From: Colwellia psychrerythraea
GTDB lineage: Bacteria > Pseudomonadota > Gammaproteobacteria > Enterobacterales > Alteromonadaceae
NCBI RefSeq assembly: GCF_000764225.1
Contig: NZ_JQED01000042.1
Location: 62,001-126,000 of the forward strand
Length of the DNA: 64,000 bases
Reading direction: 5' to 3'
Of this stretch, positions 10,520 to 19,082 are shown piece by piece. Every line of letters starts with the position of its first letter. Positions within the stretch are counted from its first letter, which is position 1. The translations under genes and the position numbers were made by a program. The notes beneath the pieces were generated by a model. The model worked only from the letters and a program-made list of their open reading frames with translations. It made no database searches and was not told the DNA's origin.

Positions 10520-10915
10520 GTGAAAAAACTCCTATTAGTCGCAATTTTTATACTGCTTTCATCTGTGCCCCGCTTTGTGCAAGCAGACATGAAAATTGGT
10601 GCTGCAATTGATATGGATTTAAGCCTAGTCGCACAGATAGATCGTTATAATATTGTCTTGGGTGATAGCGGCTTTGCGGTTGATTACCTAATTAAAACCG
10701 GACAGTTTGAAAATACAGCACCGCTATCTTGGTATTTTGCAGCTGGCGGCTGGACTGAATGGGATGACGGCTTTGGCGTTCGCGCTCCTGTGGGGATTTC
10801 TTGGTACTTTGCTAAAGGCTGGGATTTATATGGTCAAGTACAACCGGTTGCAGATTTTGACGATGGCTTTAAATTCAATGTTGATGGCGCGATTGGTGTA
10901 CGCTTTTCATTCTAA
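10520..10915 (+). CDS. Small predicted outer-membrane beta-barrel protein
   Basis: A 131-residue protein of unknown function. It has a signal peptide (MKKLLLVAIFILLSSVPRFVQA, cleavage near residue 22), short amphipathic beta-strand stretches rich in aromatic residues (PLSWYFAAGGWTEW, GVRAPVGISWYFAKGWDLYGQV) and a terminal phenylalanine (IGVRFSF) typical of outer-membrane barrels. The size suits an 8-stranded barrel fragment or a small periplasmic beta protein. The start is GTG, preceded by AAGGAA. It is monocistronic, followed by an intrinsic terminator. No specific family is recognised. Confidence 0.72.
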   Translation: MKKLLLVAIFILLSSVPRFVQADMKIGAAIDMDLSLVAQIDRYNIVLGDSGFAVDYLIKTGQFENTAPLSWYFAAGGWTEWDDGFGVRAPVGISWYFAKGWDLYGQVQPVADFDDGFKFNVDGAIGVRFSF

Positions 10916-10949
10916 GTAGTTAAGTTACCCATGTTTCAAATACTGGTGT

Positions 10950-10976
10950 AAAAAAGAGTATCTCGGCTCTTTTTTT
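10950..10976 (+). terminator. Intrinsic terminator
   Basis: AAAAAAGAG, an 8-base loop and CTCTTTTTTT follow 35 bp after the small outer-membrane protein stop; stem plus T-run. Confidence 0.75.
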
Positions 10977-11047
10977 ATACTAGATCAATAACCAAAAGAC
11001 TTATTTTGTTTACACTAAAGCAATCAATTGAACAGAGTACATTAGTT

Positions 11048-11902
11048 ATGCGTTGGCGTTATTTTCTTATTTTACAAGCTATTATATTTCTGCTGATCGC
11101 AGGACTCGTTTATAAACATCATGATAAAGCTAAGTTGATTAAAACCCCACCGGTTGAATTGGCAAAGTGGTATAAACCTGAAAATAAGCGCCAAGTTTGG
11201 CTACATAATATGTTTAAACTCCGCCGAGAGATGCAGGCGGTAGAGTTTTATGCGCACCAGCAAGATGCAGAGCATTTACAAGCATGGTCTGCACAACTTA
11301 GTGAACATTACCTTAAAATTGCTGAGATGGTGCCGGCTTGGCAAAATAAATTAGCGATAAATACAATGGAAGACTTGCAGCTTGCTAGCGCCCGACAAGA
11401 TTTCTCTTCGGTTTTAATTCAACATAAAGCATTGCAGCAAAGCTGTGACTCTTGCCATGATGATTATCAAGCCCTGACGGCGTTGACCTATAGAACGCCA
11501 GACTTCTCGAAGATTGAAATTACTCCTGAGCTTAGTTTTATTGAACATATGGATACACTGACAAGACAAGTAAACCAAATAAAAATTTCAGCACAAGATG
11601 GTAATAAATCATTAGCATTATCGTCCTTAGCTAGTCTTAATGATGAAATGATCACTCTGGGTGAAACCTGTGTTGATTGCCATAAAAAAGATCGAAAGCC
11701 ATATCCTAACGAAGTGATGAAAAAAACACTGATAAGTTTAAAAAATTCTTTAGAGTCAGGCACAGCTAAACAACAAGGGCGCGACCTTGGAACATTAGCC
11801 GTATTAGCATGTGCCCGTTGTCATGGAACACACCGCATTGCTTATGGTGCTAAAAAGCATTTAGTCAAAGAGGTTAGCTTGAGCAGTTTAATTAAGCACT
11901 AA
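11048..11902 (+). CDS. Membrane-anchored triheme c-type cytochrome
   Basis: A 284-residue protein with one N-terminal membrane helix (about 4-22, YFLILQAIIFLLIAGLVY) that would act as an uncleaved anchor, the rest being periplasmic. Three haem c attachment motifs are visible: CDSCH (133-137), CVDCH (208-212) and CARCH (255-259). The helical, glutamine-rich region before the first motif resembles a cytochrome c'-like four-helix bundle. No known family is assigned; a quinol or periplasmic electron-transfer role is inferred. The ATG start is chosen, since the longer TTG form from 11006 adds 14 residues before the helix with no better ribosome site. The downstream feo promoter carries an FNR box, but this gene's own promoter shows none that I can see. 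Confidence 0.75.
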   Translation: MRWRYFLILQAIIFLLIAGLVYKHHDKAKLIKTPPVELAKWYKPENKRQVWLHNMFKLRREMQAVEFYAHQQDAEHLQAWSAQLSEHYLKIAEMVPAWQNKLAINTMEDLQLASARQDFSSVLIQHKALQQSCDSCHDDYQALTALTYRTPDFSKIEITPELSFIEHMDTLTRQVNQIKISAQDGNKSLALSSLASLNDEMITLGETCVDCHKKDRKPYPNEVMKKTLISLKNSLESGTAKQQGRDLGTLAVLACARCHGTHRIAYGAKKHLVKEVSLSSLIKH

Positions 11903-12044
11903 TAACTCAGGTTGCCGCTGGATTTGTCATTATTTTGAGTCGACTGGGTAGGGTAAAGTCATCAAAGCATGGAGTTAGACTCATTGTCAGTATAGCGAAA
12001 GGGCAACGGCTATTATTGTTGCTCAGATTTTTATCAATGCTAAC

Positions 12045-12058
12045 TTGATCAAAATCAA
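12045..12058. promoter_or_regulatory. FNR box of feoAB
   Basis: TTGATCAAAATCAA fits TTGAT-N4-ATCAA perfectly. A -10-like TGTATT at 12082-12087 would put the site at about -41, a class II FNR promoter. FNR activation of feo is established in E. coli. Confidence 0.78.
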
Positions 12059-12110
12059 GCGAGAAAAGCAGCTTTTACTGTTGTATTGCGAGACTAAATG
12101 CTATTATCTA

Positions 12111-12130
12111 AATAATAGTAATTATCATTA
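12111..12130. promoter_or_regulatory. Possible Fur box of feoAB
   Basis: The AT-rich stretch AATAATAGTAATTATCATTA matches the 19-bp Fur consensus at about 11-12 positions. It lies between the FNR box and feoA. The match is imperfect and the background is AT-rich, so this is tentative. Confidence 0.4.
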
Positions 12131-12183
12131 GCTCTTAGGTTACTCCTTCGAGTAAGATGAATTTGATTTTTTGGATTTATATC

Positions 12184-12405
12184 ATGACGCTAGCTGAACT
12201 TCCCTTAAATAAACCAGCCAAAATTAGTGCGCTGCCGAAAGATGAAACTATTGCTGCTCAATTAATTGAACAGGGTTTCACGCTGAGATCACATGTATCA
12301 TTAGCCCATAAGGCGCCTTTTAATGGTCCTATGGCTTTTCGCTTACACAATACTAAAATTAGCATTCAACGTGTTGTTGCAGAGCAAATTGGCGTTAATT
12401 TTTAA
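12184..12405 (+). CDS. feoA: Ferrous iron transport protein A
   Basis: A small SH3-like cytoplasmic protein (73 residues from this ATG) that accompanies FeoB in ferrous iron uptake. Segments MTLAELPLNKPAKISAL, LIEQGFTLRSHVSLAHKAPFNGPMAFRLHNTKISI and RRVVAEQIGV-like QRVVAEQIGVNF follow the FeoA pattern. The in-frame ATG at 12157 would add a hydrophobic MNLIFWIYI that FeoA proteins lack, so 12184 is preferred. It lies 50 bp upstream of feoB and shares its FNR-type promoter. No feoC is seen after feoB. Confidence 0.86.
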   Translation: MTLAELPLNKPAKISALPKDETIAAQLIEQGFTLRSHVSLAHKAPFNGPMAFRLHNTKISIQRVVAEQIGVNF

Positions 12406-12455
12406 TCCATGAATGACTTAATTATTCATACCAAGCAACCAAAAAGAATTTTTCC

Positions 12456-14642
12456 GTGACACAATCAAAACATTTCGCACTGGTTGGGTTTGCCAACTCA
12501 GGCAAAAGTACGCTATTTAACCTGTTATTATCAGACAGCGAGAGCAATAAAAAGCAGAGTAAGCAAAACGTAGGTAATTGGTCTGGTGTTACTGTTGCAG
12601 CTAAAAAAACGAAAATAACCTTAAATAAGCAAGCTGCTTATTTATCAGATCTTCCCGGCCTAAGTTCATTGGAACGGCATGCAGAGCAGGGCAAAGACCT
12701 CACTATTTCTCAATCTTTTTTGCAAGACAATGATATTGATTTTTTAGTCAATGTTGTTGATGTTAATCAGCTCAGTCGTCAATTGTATTTAACTAGCCAG
12801 TTATTAGAGCTTGGGGTACCTATGATAGTGGTACTTAATAAAATTGATCGACAAAAAAACTTAGATATTGATACCGCGCAATTGGCAACTGAATTAGGCT
12901 GTCCTGTTGTTGCCATCAGTGCACAGCGTGATGATGCACTTATCAAAGTGCAACAAGCACTTGGTCAAATGAGCGCTGTGCTCTCTGACGTTCATCAAAA
13001 AATTATTGAAAGTTCGCAAACAGAGTCACAAAATAAAGCAGAGTCCAGTGTAAAGGTAATGCAAGCTCGTTATGATTACATTTCGGATATGCTTGCCCGT
13101 GTAAGTAGTGTTGAAGCTAGCAATGCCGCTTTTTCAAACCCGACATCTAGCAATAAACCCTTTTCAGAAAAAATAGATAGCTTCGTATTACATCCTATTA
13201 CCGGCATTCCAGTATTCCTTGGCATGATGTATTTACTCTTTATGTTCGCCATCAATGTCGGCAGCGCCTTTATCGACTTTTTCGATATTCTCAGTGGTAC
13301 TTTATTCGTTGCTTATCCATTACATATTCTTGCCCCATTAGATCTACCACAATGGATACTCACTATTGTGGAAGGCTTAGGTAGTGGCATGCAAACGGTG
13401 GCAACATTTATTCCTATAATTGCCTGTTTATTTATCGGTTTATCACTACTTGAAAGCTCTGGCTATTTGGCCCGCGCTGCTTTTGTTGTGGATAGCTTGA
13501 TGCAAAAAATTGGTTTGCCGGGTAAAGCTTTTGTTCCTTTAATTGTTGGTTTTGGTTGTACTGTTCCTGCGGTAATGTCTGCAAGAATTCTTGATAGTGA
13601 ACGAGAACGTATTACCACTGTTATGATGTCTCCCTTTATGTCATGTGGCGCAAGGTTACCTGTTTACGCACTATTTGCTGCAGCATTCTTCCCGGACAAT
13701 GGTCAAAACTTAGTATTTTTATTGTATTTAGTGGGTATTGCCGCCGCTATATTTACTGGATTTTTATTAAAGAAGACGGTGTTATCAGGTACAACTTCAT
13801 TAAATATAATGGAATTACCACCGTACGAGATGCCAAAAATTACGGCCCTCAGTCAGCGTGTTTGGCAACGTACGAGTAGTTTTGTTACCGGAGCAGGCAA
13901 AACCATTGTGATTGTGGTCTGTTTACTTAACTTTTTTAACTCTATTGGTATTGATGGTAAATTTGGTAGCCAAGATAGTGAAAACTCAGTATTAAGCCAA
14001 GGGGCAAAAGTTGTTATGCCATTATTGGCACCAATGGGAGTTCAAGAAGATAATTGGCAAGCGGGTGTAGGAATTATCACTGGTATATTTGCTAAAGAAG
14101 TCTTAGTTGCCACATTTAATAATTTATATTCACCCCATGCCTCAGAAGGGGAAGATGAGCCGTCGTTGGTGCAGAGTTGGCAGGAAGCTACTGGTAGTAT
14201 CAAAGAGAATTTGTTTGGTATTGCCCCTGATGATCCTTTGGGGATCAGTGTTGGCGAAGTCAGCGATTTAAATCTAGCAGCACAAGAACAAGAAGTTGAG
14301 TTAACGACATATCAACGTATGCAAATAGCTTTTGTTAGTCAGCTAGGCGCGTTTAGTTACTTGTTATTTATTTTACTTTATACCCCTTGTGTTGCTGCTA
14401 TGGGCGCGATTAAAAATGAAGTGGGTAGTCGCTGGGCCGGTTTTGCTGGAATATGGAGTTTTGTTTTTGCTTATTTGGTATCAACGCTATGTTATCAAAT
14501 AGGTAATTTTTTGGCCTCACCGTTAAGTGCTAGTATTACCATTGCCTTAGCATTATTGACCTTTGTCTTGATTTACTTTTGGCTTAAACATAAAGGTAAA
14601 CAAGTATTAACTATTCCGGTAAGAGTGAGTTATAGCTCGTAA
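12456..14642 (+). CDS. feoB: Ferrous iron transporter B
   Basis: Inner-membrane ferrous iron permease with an N-terminal G-protein domain, 728 residues. G1 is GFANSGKS (11-18), G3 DLPG (65-68) and G4 NKID (128-131). After a linker of about 60 residues come two Gate/Nucleoside-recognition modules, including the characteristic GFGCTVPAVMSARIL and MMSPFMSCGARLPVYALFAAAFF with conserved Cys residues, and GIITGIFAKEVLVATF. The start is GTG. It forms an operon with feoA; FNR control implies use under low oxygen, when Fe(II) is available. A perfect 10-bp hairpin follows the gene. Confidence 0.95.
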   Translation: MTQSKHFALVGFANSGKSTLFNLLLSDSESNKKQSKQNVGNWSGVTVAAKKTKITLNKQAAYLSDLPGLSSLERHAEQGKDLTISQSFLQDNDIDFLVNVVDVNQLSRQLYLTSQLLELGVPMIVVLNKIDRQKNLDIDTAQLATELGCPVVAISAQRDDALIKVQQALGQMSAVLSDVHQKIIESSQTESQNKAESSVKVMQARYDYISDMLARVSSVEASNAAFSNPTSSNKPFSEKIDSFVLHPITGIPVFLGMMYLLFMFAINVGSAFIDFFDILSGTLFVAYPLHILAPLDLPQWILTIVEGLGSGMQTVATFIPIIACLFIGLSLLESSGYLARAAFVVDSLMQKIGLPGKAFVPLIVGFGCTVPAVMSARILDSERERITTVMMSPFMSCGARLPVYALFAAAFFPDNGQNLVFLLYLVGIAAAIFTGFLLKKTVLSGTTSLNIMELPPYEMPKITALSQRVWQRTSSFVTGAGKTIVIVVCLLNFFNSIGIDGKFGSQDSENSVLSQGAKVVMPLLAPMGVQEDNWQAGVGIITGIFAKEVLVATFNNLYSPHASEGEDEPSLVQSWQEATGSIKENLFGIAPDDPLGISVGEVSDLNLAAQEQEVELTTYQRMQIAFVSQLGAFSYLLFILLYTPCVAAMGAIKNEVGSRWAGFAGIWSFVFAYLVSTLCYQIGNFLASPLSASITIALALLTFVLIYFWLKHKGKQVLTIPVRVSYSS

Positions 14643-14703
14643 CTCTGTTGCTTCAGTTGGGCTTGCTCAGGCCCAATAAGCTAACTGAAAAATCAAATCC
14701 CTC

Positions 14704-14741
14704 GCCATTGCTAATTGCCATGAACGGTGCCTAGCAATGGC
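14704..14741 (+). terminator. Terminator of feoAB
   Basis: GCCATTGCTA and TAGCAATGGC form a perfect 10-bp stem followed by GTTTTCATTT, 62 bp after the feoB stop. Confidence 0.65.
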
Positions 14742-14925
14742 GTTTTCATTTCTACCTAGCTAACTTAATTACTTATTTTAAAGTGAAATCTATTGCGTTA
14801 ATTAATACAATGGTTAGGACTTCTAACTTTCTCTAGCGGGTTTTAATTACTGCTGAAATCTTGTACTTTACTAAATAAAGCTTACATAGGTATATCCAAT
14901 TTCATCGCAATGTAGAGTTAATAAA

Positions 14926-15969
14926 ATGCACAATAAATCAGCTAAGCCAATTAAGCGTATTGCCCTATTAACCAGTGGTGGCGATGCTCCAGGTATGAAT
15001 GCTGCGATACGTTCAGTTGTATTAGCAGCTCATCATTACCATATTGAAGTAATTGGTTTTTATCATGGTTATAACGGCTTGGTATGTGAAGAATATATCG
15101 GAATGGCTGAATCACTTTCTCTAATCAAAGTGAATGGCATTATTCACTTTGGTGGCACGATTTTAAAGAGTGCTCGCTGTCCGTTAATGTTAGAAGAAAA
15201 AGGCTTGAAATTGGCGGCAGAGACACTAGATGCCAATACTATCGATGCCCTTGTTGTCATCGGTGGTGATGGCTCGTTTTCTGGCCTATTGGCGCTTAAA
15301 CAGTATTGGTCAGGTCAGATGATTGGTATACCAGGAACGATTGATAATGACTTAGATGGCACTGATTACACCATTGGCTTTGCTACTGCAGTAAACACAG
15401 GAATAGAAGCAATTGATAAAATTCGTGATACAGCAGATGCTTTTGAACGGATATTTATTGTTGAATTGATGGGGCGACATTGTGGTCATATAACGTTTAA
15501 TGTTGGCATTGCTTGTGCGGCGGAGCAGGTGTTATCTTTTGAAAATTTTAACGCAAATGAGCAATCATTAAAGTTACAGCATTTAGCGGCAGAAATTTCC
15601 GCGGCGAAGAAAAATCGTCATTCAAGTTATATTATTGTTATCGCAGAAAACCTGTGGCCAGGTGGTGCAGCAGAGTTAGCGAAACAATTGCACCTACAAG
15701 CTGATATTGAGTGCACCCCTTGCATACTGGGACATATACAGCGAGGAGGATCGCCCATTGCTAAAGATAGAATATTAGCCACTAAAATGGGGGTAGCTGC
15801 AGTGCAAGCACTTATTGAAGGTAAATCTACTGTGATGGTGGCAGAACAAAATAATGCAATGCACTGTATTCCACTAGCTAAGGCAATTAAACACAAAAAG
15901 CTAGTAAGTAAGCAACTTATTGACGCACAACAAAATATTTTGGCGCTCACAGCACAAACTCAATGTTAA
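14926..15969 (+). CDS. pfkA: ATP-dependent 6-phosphofructokinase
   Basis: Phosphorylates fructose 6-phosphate to fructose 1,6-bisphosphate in glycolysis; 347 residues. Visible motifs: LLTSGGDAPGMNAAIR (14-29), GGDGS (113-117), PGTIDND (136-142, catalytic Asp140) and MGRHCGH. Gly in GGDGS and in PGTIDND, rather than the Asp and Lys of PPi-dependent enzymes, indicates ATP as donor. The length is somewhat above the 320 of E. coli PfkA because of a C-terminal extension. It is monocistronic and convergent with the histidine kinase gene. Confidence 0.92.
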   Translation: MHNKSAKPIKRIALLTSGGDAPGMNAAIRSVVLAAHHYHIEVIGFYHGYNGLVCEEYIGMAESLSLIKVNGIIHFGGTILKSARCPLMLEEKGLKLAAETLDANTIDALVVIGGDGSFSGLLALKQYWSGQMIGIPGTIDNDLDGTDYTIGFATAVNTGIEAIDKIRDTADAFERIFIVELMGRHCGHITFNVGIACAAEQVLSFENFNANEQSLKLQHLAAEISAAKKNRHSSYIIVIAENLWPGGAAELAKQLHLQADIECTPCILGHIQRGGSPIAKDRILATKMGVAAVQALIEGKSTVMVAEQNNAMHCIPLAKAIKHKKLVSKQLIDAQQNILALTAQTQC

Positions 15970-15999
15970 CAAGGTGTGGCTATTTCTGTGATTTTTTCA

Positions 16000-17514
16000 T
16001 TACTGAGGTAACATGGGAATTGATAAGGAAAAGCTGCTGCCGTTGCCCAATTCACTTTTAACCATGAGTTCAGAGTTGATGACTTGTGATAATTTTTGGC
16101 TAATTGCTAAACCCAACCCTGCATGCTGTGAATTGTCTTCTATAGCATTACTCGCTCTATATCTTGCATCAAATATATAGGCAATATCCTCTTTACTGAT
16201 ACCACTACCATTATCAGTTACGCTTATTTTAACTTGTGTTGATAATTGGGTGACTGTCATAACAATGTTGCCACCATTATCGGTATGTCTAATGGCATTT
16301 TCTAATAAGTTTGTCATTATCCGCTCTAATTTTGCGATATCAGAATAAACAATGAATTGGCAAGGTTGAGGCTGTAGGCTCAAGGCGATATTCTTATCAG
16401 CTGCTTTTAGGGTAAATTTAGCCAAAATATCATGTAATAACTCACCAATTGGGAAGGTTTCTAAGTTAACAGTCACTTGACCATTTTCTAAATGGGCTAG
16501 TTCAAATATTTGGTCGATAAGGCGCTTAAGCTGGCTAACATTACGCTGAACTGTTGTTAAATAGTCTTGTTTTTCAACGTGGGATAAGTCATCACCTTTA
16601 ATTGCTAATAATTCAATATAACCTTGCATTGTCGCTAGCGGTGTCCGTAGATCATGAGATAAATGTGCTAATAACTCTCGGCGAATCCGGTCGTTTTCAG
16701 TCAATAACGAAAGCTGCTGGTTGATTTGCACCACCATGTCATTAAAGGTAGCTCCGAGAAAGTGAACTTCATTACTTTCAATATGCCGGCTTGACTCTGA
16801 GCCCCATTGTTTCAATTGAACTTGGCTTTGATCGAATTTCACCGCTTTAAGTGCTTGCATCTGTTGTGCTAACTCTCTTACAGGGCGAGTGAAGTATCGA
16901 AAAACTGCTAATAAAATCAGTAAAAATAGAAATAATCCAGCAACAATAAATGCACCATATTTCTGCAAATCTTTATCGGCTTGTACTTGGCTAAAAATTG
17001 AGTCATAAATTTCACCACCAATAATAATATATAAATAACCTTGCAGCAGATCACCTTGGTAAACAGGAGAGGCCGAAAATATTTTTTTATTGTTTATATC
17101 TCGAGGATCATCTCCAAAAATAGGTACTTGTTGTGGTTCATCAATTAATTTTTTCAACGGTATTAAAGAAACAGATTTGCGCTTAATTTTTTCAGCATCA
17201 GCGGAATAAGTTAAAATATTTCCTTGAGCATCTAAAAAGTAAAATTCAAAAGAGGGACCTAGTAGCATGAGTGTATGAAAAAGATTTTCTAGGGCTGCTT
17301 TATCATAAACACCGTCTTGTAACAGTGGGTTATCATGGGCTAGATGTTCAGCAAGATTGACGTGCAATTTTTGTTCAGCTTGATATTTTGATTGCTGGAC
17401 TAAGGTATTACTCCAAGCAACGAGTAATGAAGCCATAATCATGAAAGTAGCACAGAGTGTTAATGCCAAACGTTGATAAAGTGATATTTTCATCGAAGGA
17501 AAGTCCTTACTCAT
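16000..17514 (-). CDS. Sensor histidine kinase of the Spondin_N operon
   Basis: Inner-membrane two-component kinase, 504 residues. TM1 is about 13-35, followed by a periplasmic sensor region of some 150 residues, TM2 about 188-206, a HAMP-like linker (RYFTRPVRELAQQMQALK), the phosphoacceptor His287 in AHLSHDLRTPLATMQGYIELL, and a HATPase domain with N box NAIRHTDNGG, DNGSGI and GLGLAISQKLS. It starts directly after the response regulator stop; a second in-frame ATG at 17493, with AAGGA ahead, is an alternative. It is last of a four-gene operon with two Spondin_N proteins, so the sensed signal may relate to them. The ligand is unknown. Confidence 0.9.
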   Translation of the reverse strand: MSKDFPSMKISLYQRLALTLCATFMIMASLLVAWSNTLVQQSKYQAEQKLHVNLAEHLAHDNPLLQDGVYDKAALENLFHTLMLLGPSFEFYFLDAQGNILTYSADAEKIKRKSVSLIPLKKLIDEPQQVPIFGDDPRDINNKKIFSASPVYQGDLLQGYLYIIIGGEIYDSIFSQVQADKDLQKYGAFIVAGLFLFLLILLAVFRYFTRPVRELAQQMQALKAVKFDQSQVQLKQWGSESSRHIESNEVHFLGATFNDMVVQINQQLSLLTENDRIRRELLAHLSHDLRTPLATMQGYIELLAIKGDDLSHVEKQDYLTTVQRNVSQLKRLIDQIFELAHLENGQVTVNLETFPIGELLHDILAKFTLKAADKNIALSLQPQPCQFIVYSDIAKLERIMTNLLENAIRHTDNGGNIVMTVTQLSTQVKISVTDNGSGISKEDIAYIFDARYRASNAIEDNSQHAGLGLAISQKLSQVINSELMVKSELGNGSSFSLSIPMLPQ

Positions 17515-18297
17515 TTATAATGCTTTCGAAGGCATTACGCCGGCTGAATTAAGTTTATAACCAACTCCCCAGACGGTCTGAATTATTTTGGGCTCAGCAC
17601 AATCCTCCTCAAGCTTACTTCTCAGACGATTAATATGTGAGTTTACTGTGTGTTCATAGCCATTGTGATGATAACCCCAAACACCATCGAGTAACTGAGC
17701 GCGTGAAAACACCTGATCAGGGTGCTGACAGAAAAAATCAATTAGTTCAAATTCTGTCACTGTTAAATTGATCGTTTTATTTTTATAAGTCACTTGATGA
17801 AATCGATGATCAATCTGTAACTGTCCTATCGATGTATTTGTTTGTTCTGTGTGTGCAGGCTCGACTGCTGGTACTGGTATTTTTTCATGTTTAGAGCTGT
17901 TAATCTCAGAGGCATTTTTAGCGCTAACAGCATGAACTCTTCGTAATTGACTCCTAACACGCGCTTGTAATTCTCGAACACTGAAAGGTTTCGTCATATA
18001 GTCATCAGCTCCCAACTCAAGCCCCAATATACGATCTATTTCTGACGTTTTAGAGGTTAGCATAATGATGGATTGCAGCGGTTTTTCCTGTCTAACCTGC
18101 CGGCAAATATCTAAGCCACTAATACCTGGTAACATCACATCAAGTAAAATTAGCTGATAGTCTTTTGTTAACGCTTGTTGTAACGCCTGGTCGCCTTGAG
18201 TACAAATATCACAGTTTAAATCTAATTCAGATAAATGCACTTTAATAAGTTTGGCAATATCAATTTCGTCTTCAATTATTAGAATATTATCTTTCAT
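17515..18297 (-). CDS. OmpR-family response regulator
   Basis: DNA-binding response regulator, 260 residues from this ATG (MKDNILIIEDEIDIAKLI). The receiver domain has acidic pocket EDE and phosphoacceptor Asp53 in LILLDVMLPGISG, then DDYMTKPFSVREL. A linker of about 40 residues containing Ser/His/Pro separates it from a winged-helix Trans_reg_C domain (VTEFELIDFFCQHPDQVFSRAQLLDGVWG ... LEEDCAEPKIIQTVWGVGYKL). A GTG at 18342 would add 15 residues and overlaps the preceding stop; it is less likely because receivers start at the IIEDE strand. A perfect hairpin ends 4 bases before this ATG. Confidence 0.88.
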   Translation of the reverse strand: MKDNILIIEDEIDIAKLIKVHLSELDLNCDICTQGDQALQQALTKDYQLILLDVMLPGISGLDICRQVRQEKPLQSIIMLTSKTSEIDRILGLELGADDYMTKPFSVRELQARVRSQLRRVHAVSAKNASEINSSKHEKIPVPAVEPAHTEQTNTSIGQLQIDHRFHQVTYKNKTINLTVTEFELIDFFCQHPDQVFSRAQLLDGVWGYHHNGYEHTVNSHINRLRSKLEEDCAEPKIIQTVWGVGYKLNSAGVMPSKAL

Positions 18298-18300
18298 AGT

Positions 18301-18336
18301 TTGGCCAATGAGTGAACTGAGCCACTCATTGGCCAA
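18301..18336 (-). promoter_or_regulatory. Perfect hairpin abutting the response regulator start
   Basis: TTGGCCAATGAGTG and CACTCATTGGCCAA are perfect 14-bp arms around an 8-base loop, between the lipoprotein stop and the regulator ATG (18297). In the mRNA the stem would cover the place where a ribosome site should be. No U-run follows. Confidence 0.7.
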
Positions 18337-18341
18337 GAACA

Positions 18342-19073
18342 CTACTTAGTTCGAGTAATAGTTAATTTAACGGCAGGGTTATCAAAACGATGCGCCTGAG
18401 TTAATACTGAGCTAGGTAGACCATCATCTTTACTAACCACACCAGAGTGATAACCAACTAGGTCGATATCATCTCGAGTTGAGTCATAACCAACCCCACC
18501 ATCTGCTGGGCCTGGAATAGTACCGGCAGCTTCATTATTCTTTTCGGTACCAGAATCATAAACATTTAAGCGCCATGATTTCTCTTGGTTTAAGGTCAAA
18601 GTTGATATGTCTACACCAGTAAGACCCGAGAAAGCATCATTTGTATTCACTAACATAGTAGCAACAGTCAAATAAGTGGCTTGAGGATCCATTGTACTGA
18701 TGTTAACAGTAACGCTGGCACCCGGTAAAGTCGGGCCTTCAGCAGTGGCTGTAGCTAAATTATTTTCTAGCGCAATAAAATCAGCACTATCGCCACCTTC
18801 GGCAAGTTTTTCTAAAGCAACAGACGCCGCTTCACCAACTTGCCACATTTTAGCATCGCCGTGAAGCGAAACTGCAACAGGTGACAAGGGCTGTGCGTAG
18901 GTTAGATTTGTTAGCGTTACTGAATAGCTATACTCGGTAGGTGGATCAACGGGAGGAGGCGTTTCGTTATCATTATCATTACAAGCCGTTAAACCTAAAG
19001 TGAGTAAACCCGCAATAAATAATGGCTTAGCTAATTTTTTTGTACTCTTATTTTGAGCGTTAAAGATTAACAT
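18342..19073 (-). CDS. Spondin_N-domain lipoprotein
   Basis: A 243-residue secreted lipoprotein. A hydrophobic signal ends in the lipobox LTAC with Cys31, followed by Asn-Asp residues and a proline-rich spacer. The remainder is one Spondin_N domain: YSVTLTNLTYAQPLSPVAVSLH, KMWQVGEAASVALEKLAEGGD, and a late WRLNVYDSGTEKNNE strand that is diagnostic of bacterial members. In animals the domain occurs in extracellular-matrix F-spondin; bacterial function is not established. The ATG follows a strong AAGGGGG site. It is second in the operon, 9 bp after the other Spondin_N gene, and its TAG overlaps a GTG by one base. Confidence 0.85.
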   Translation of the reverse strand: MLIFNAQNKSTKKLAKPLFIAGLLTLGLTACNDNDNETPPPVDPPTEYSYSVTLTNLTYAQPLSPVAVSLHGDAKMWQVGEAASVALEKLAEGGDSADFIALENNLATATAEGPTLPGASVTVNISTMDPQATYLTVATMLVNTNDAFSGLTGVDISTLTLNQEKSWRLNVYDSGTEKNNEAAGTIPGPADGGVGYDSTRDDIDLVGYHSGVVSKDDGLPSSVLTQAHRFDNPAVKLTITRTK

Positions 19074-19082
19074 GTTGCCCCC

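Noticed and set aside
13643..13879. 78-codon plus-strand frame inside feoB
   Set aside because: Out-of-frame shadow of the FeoB membrane domain.
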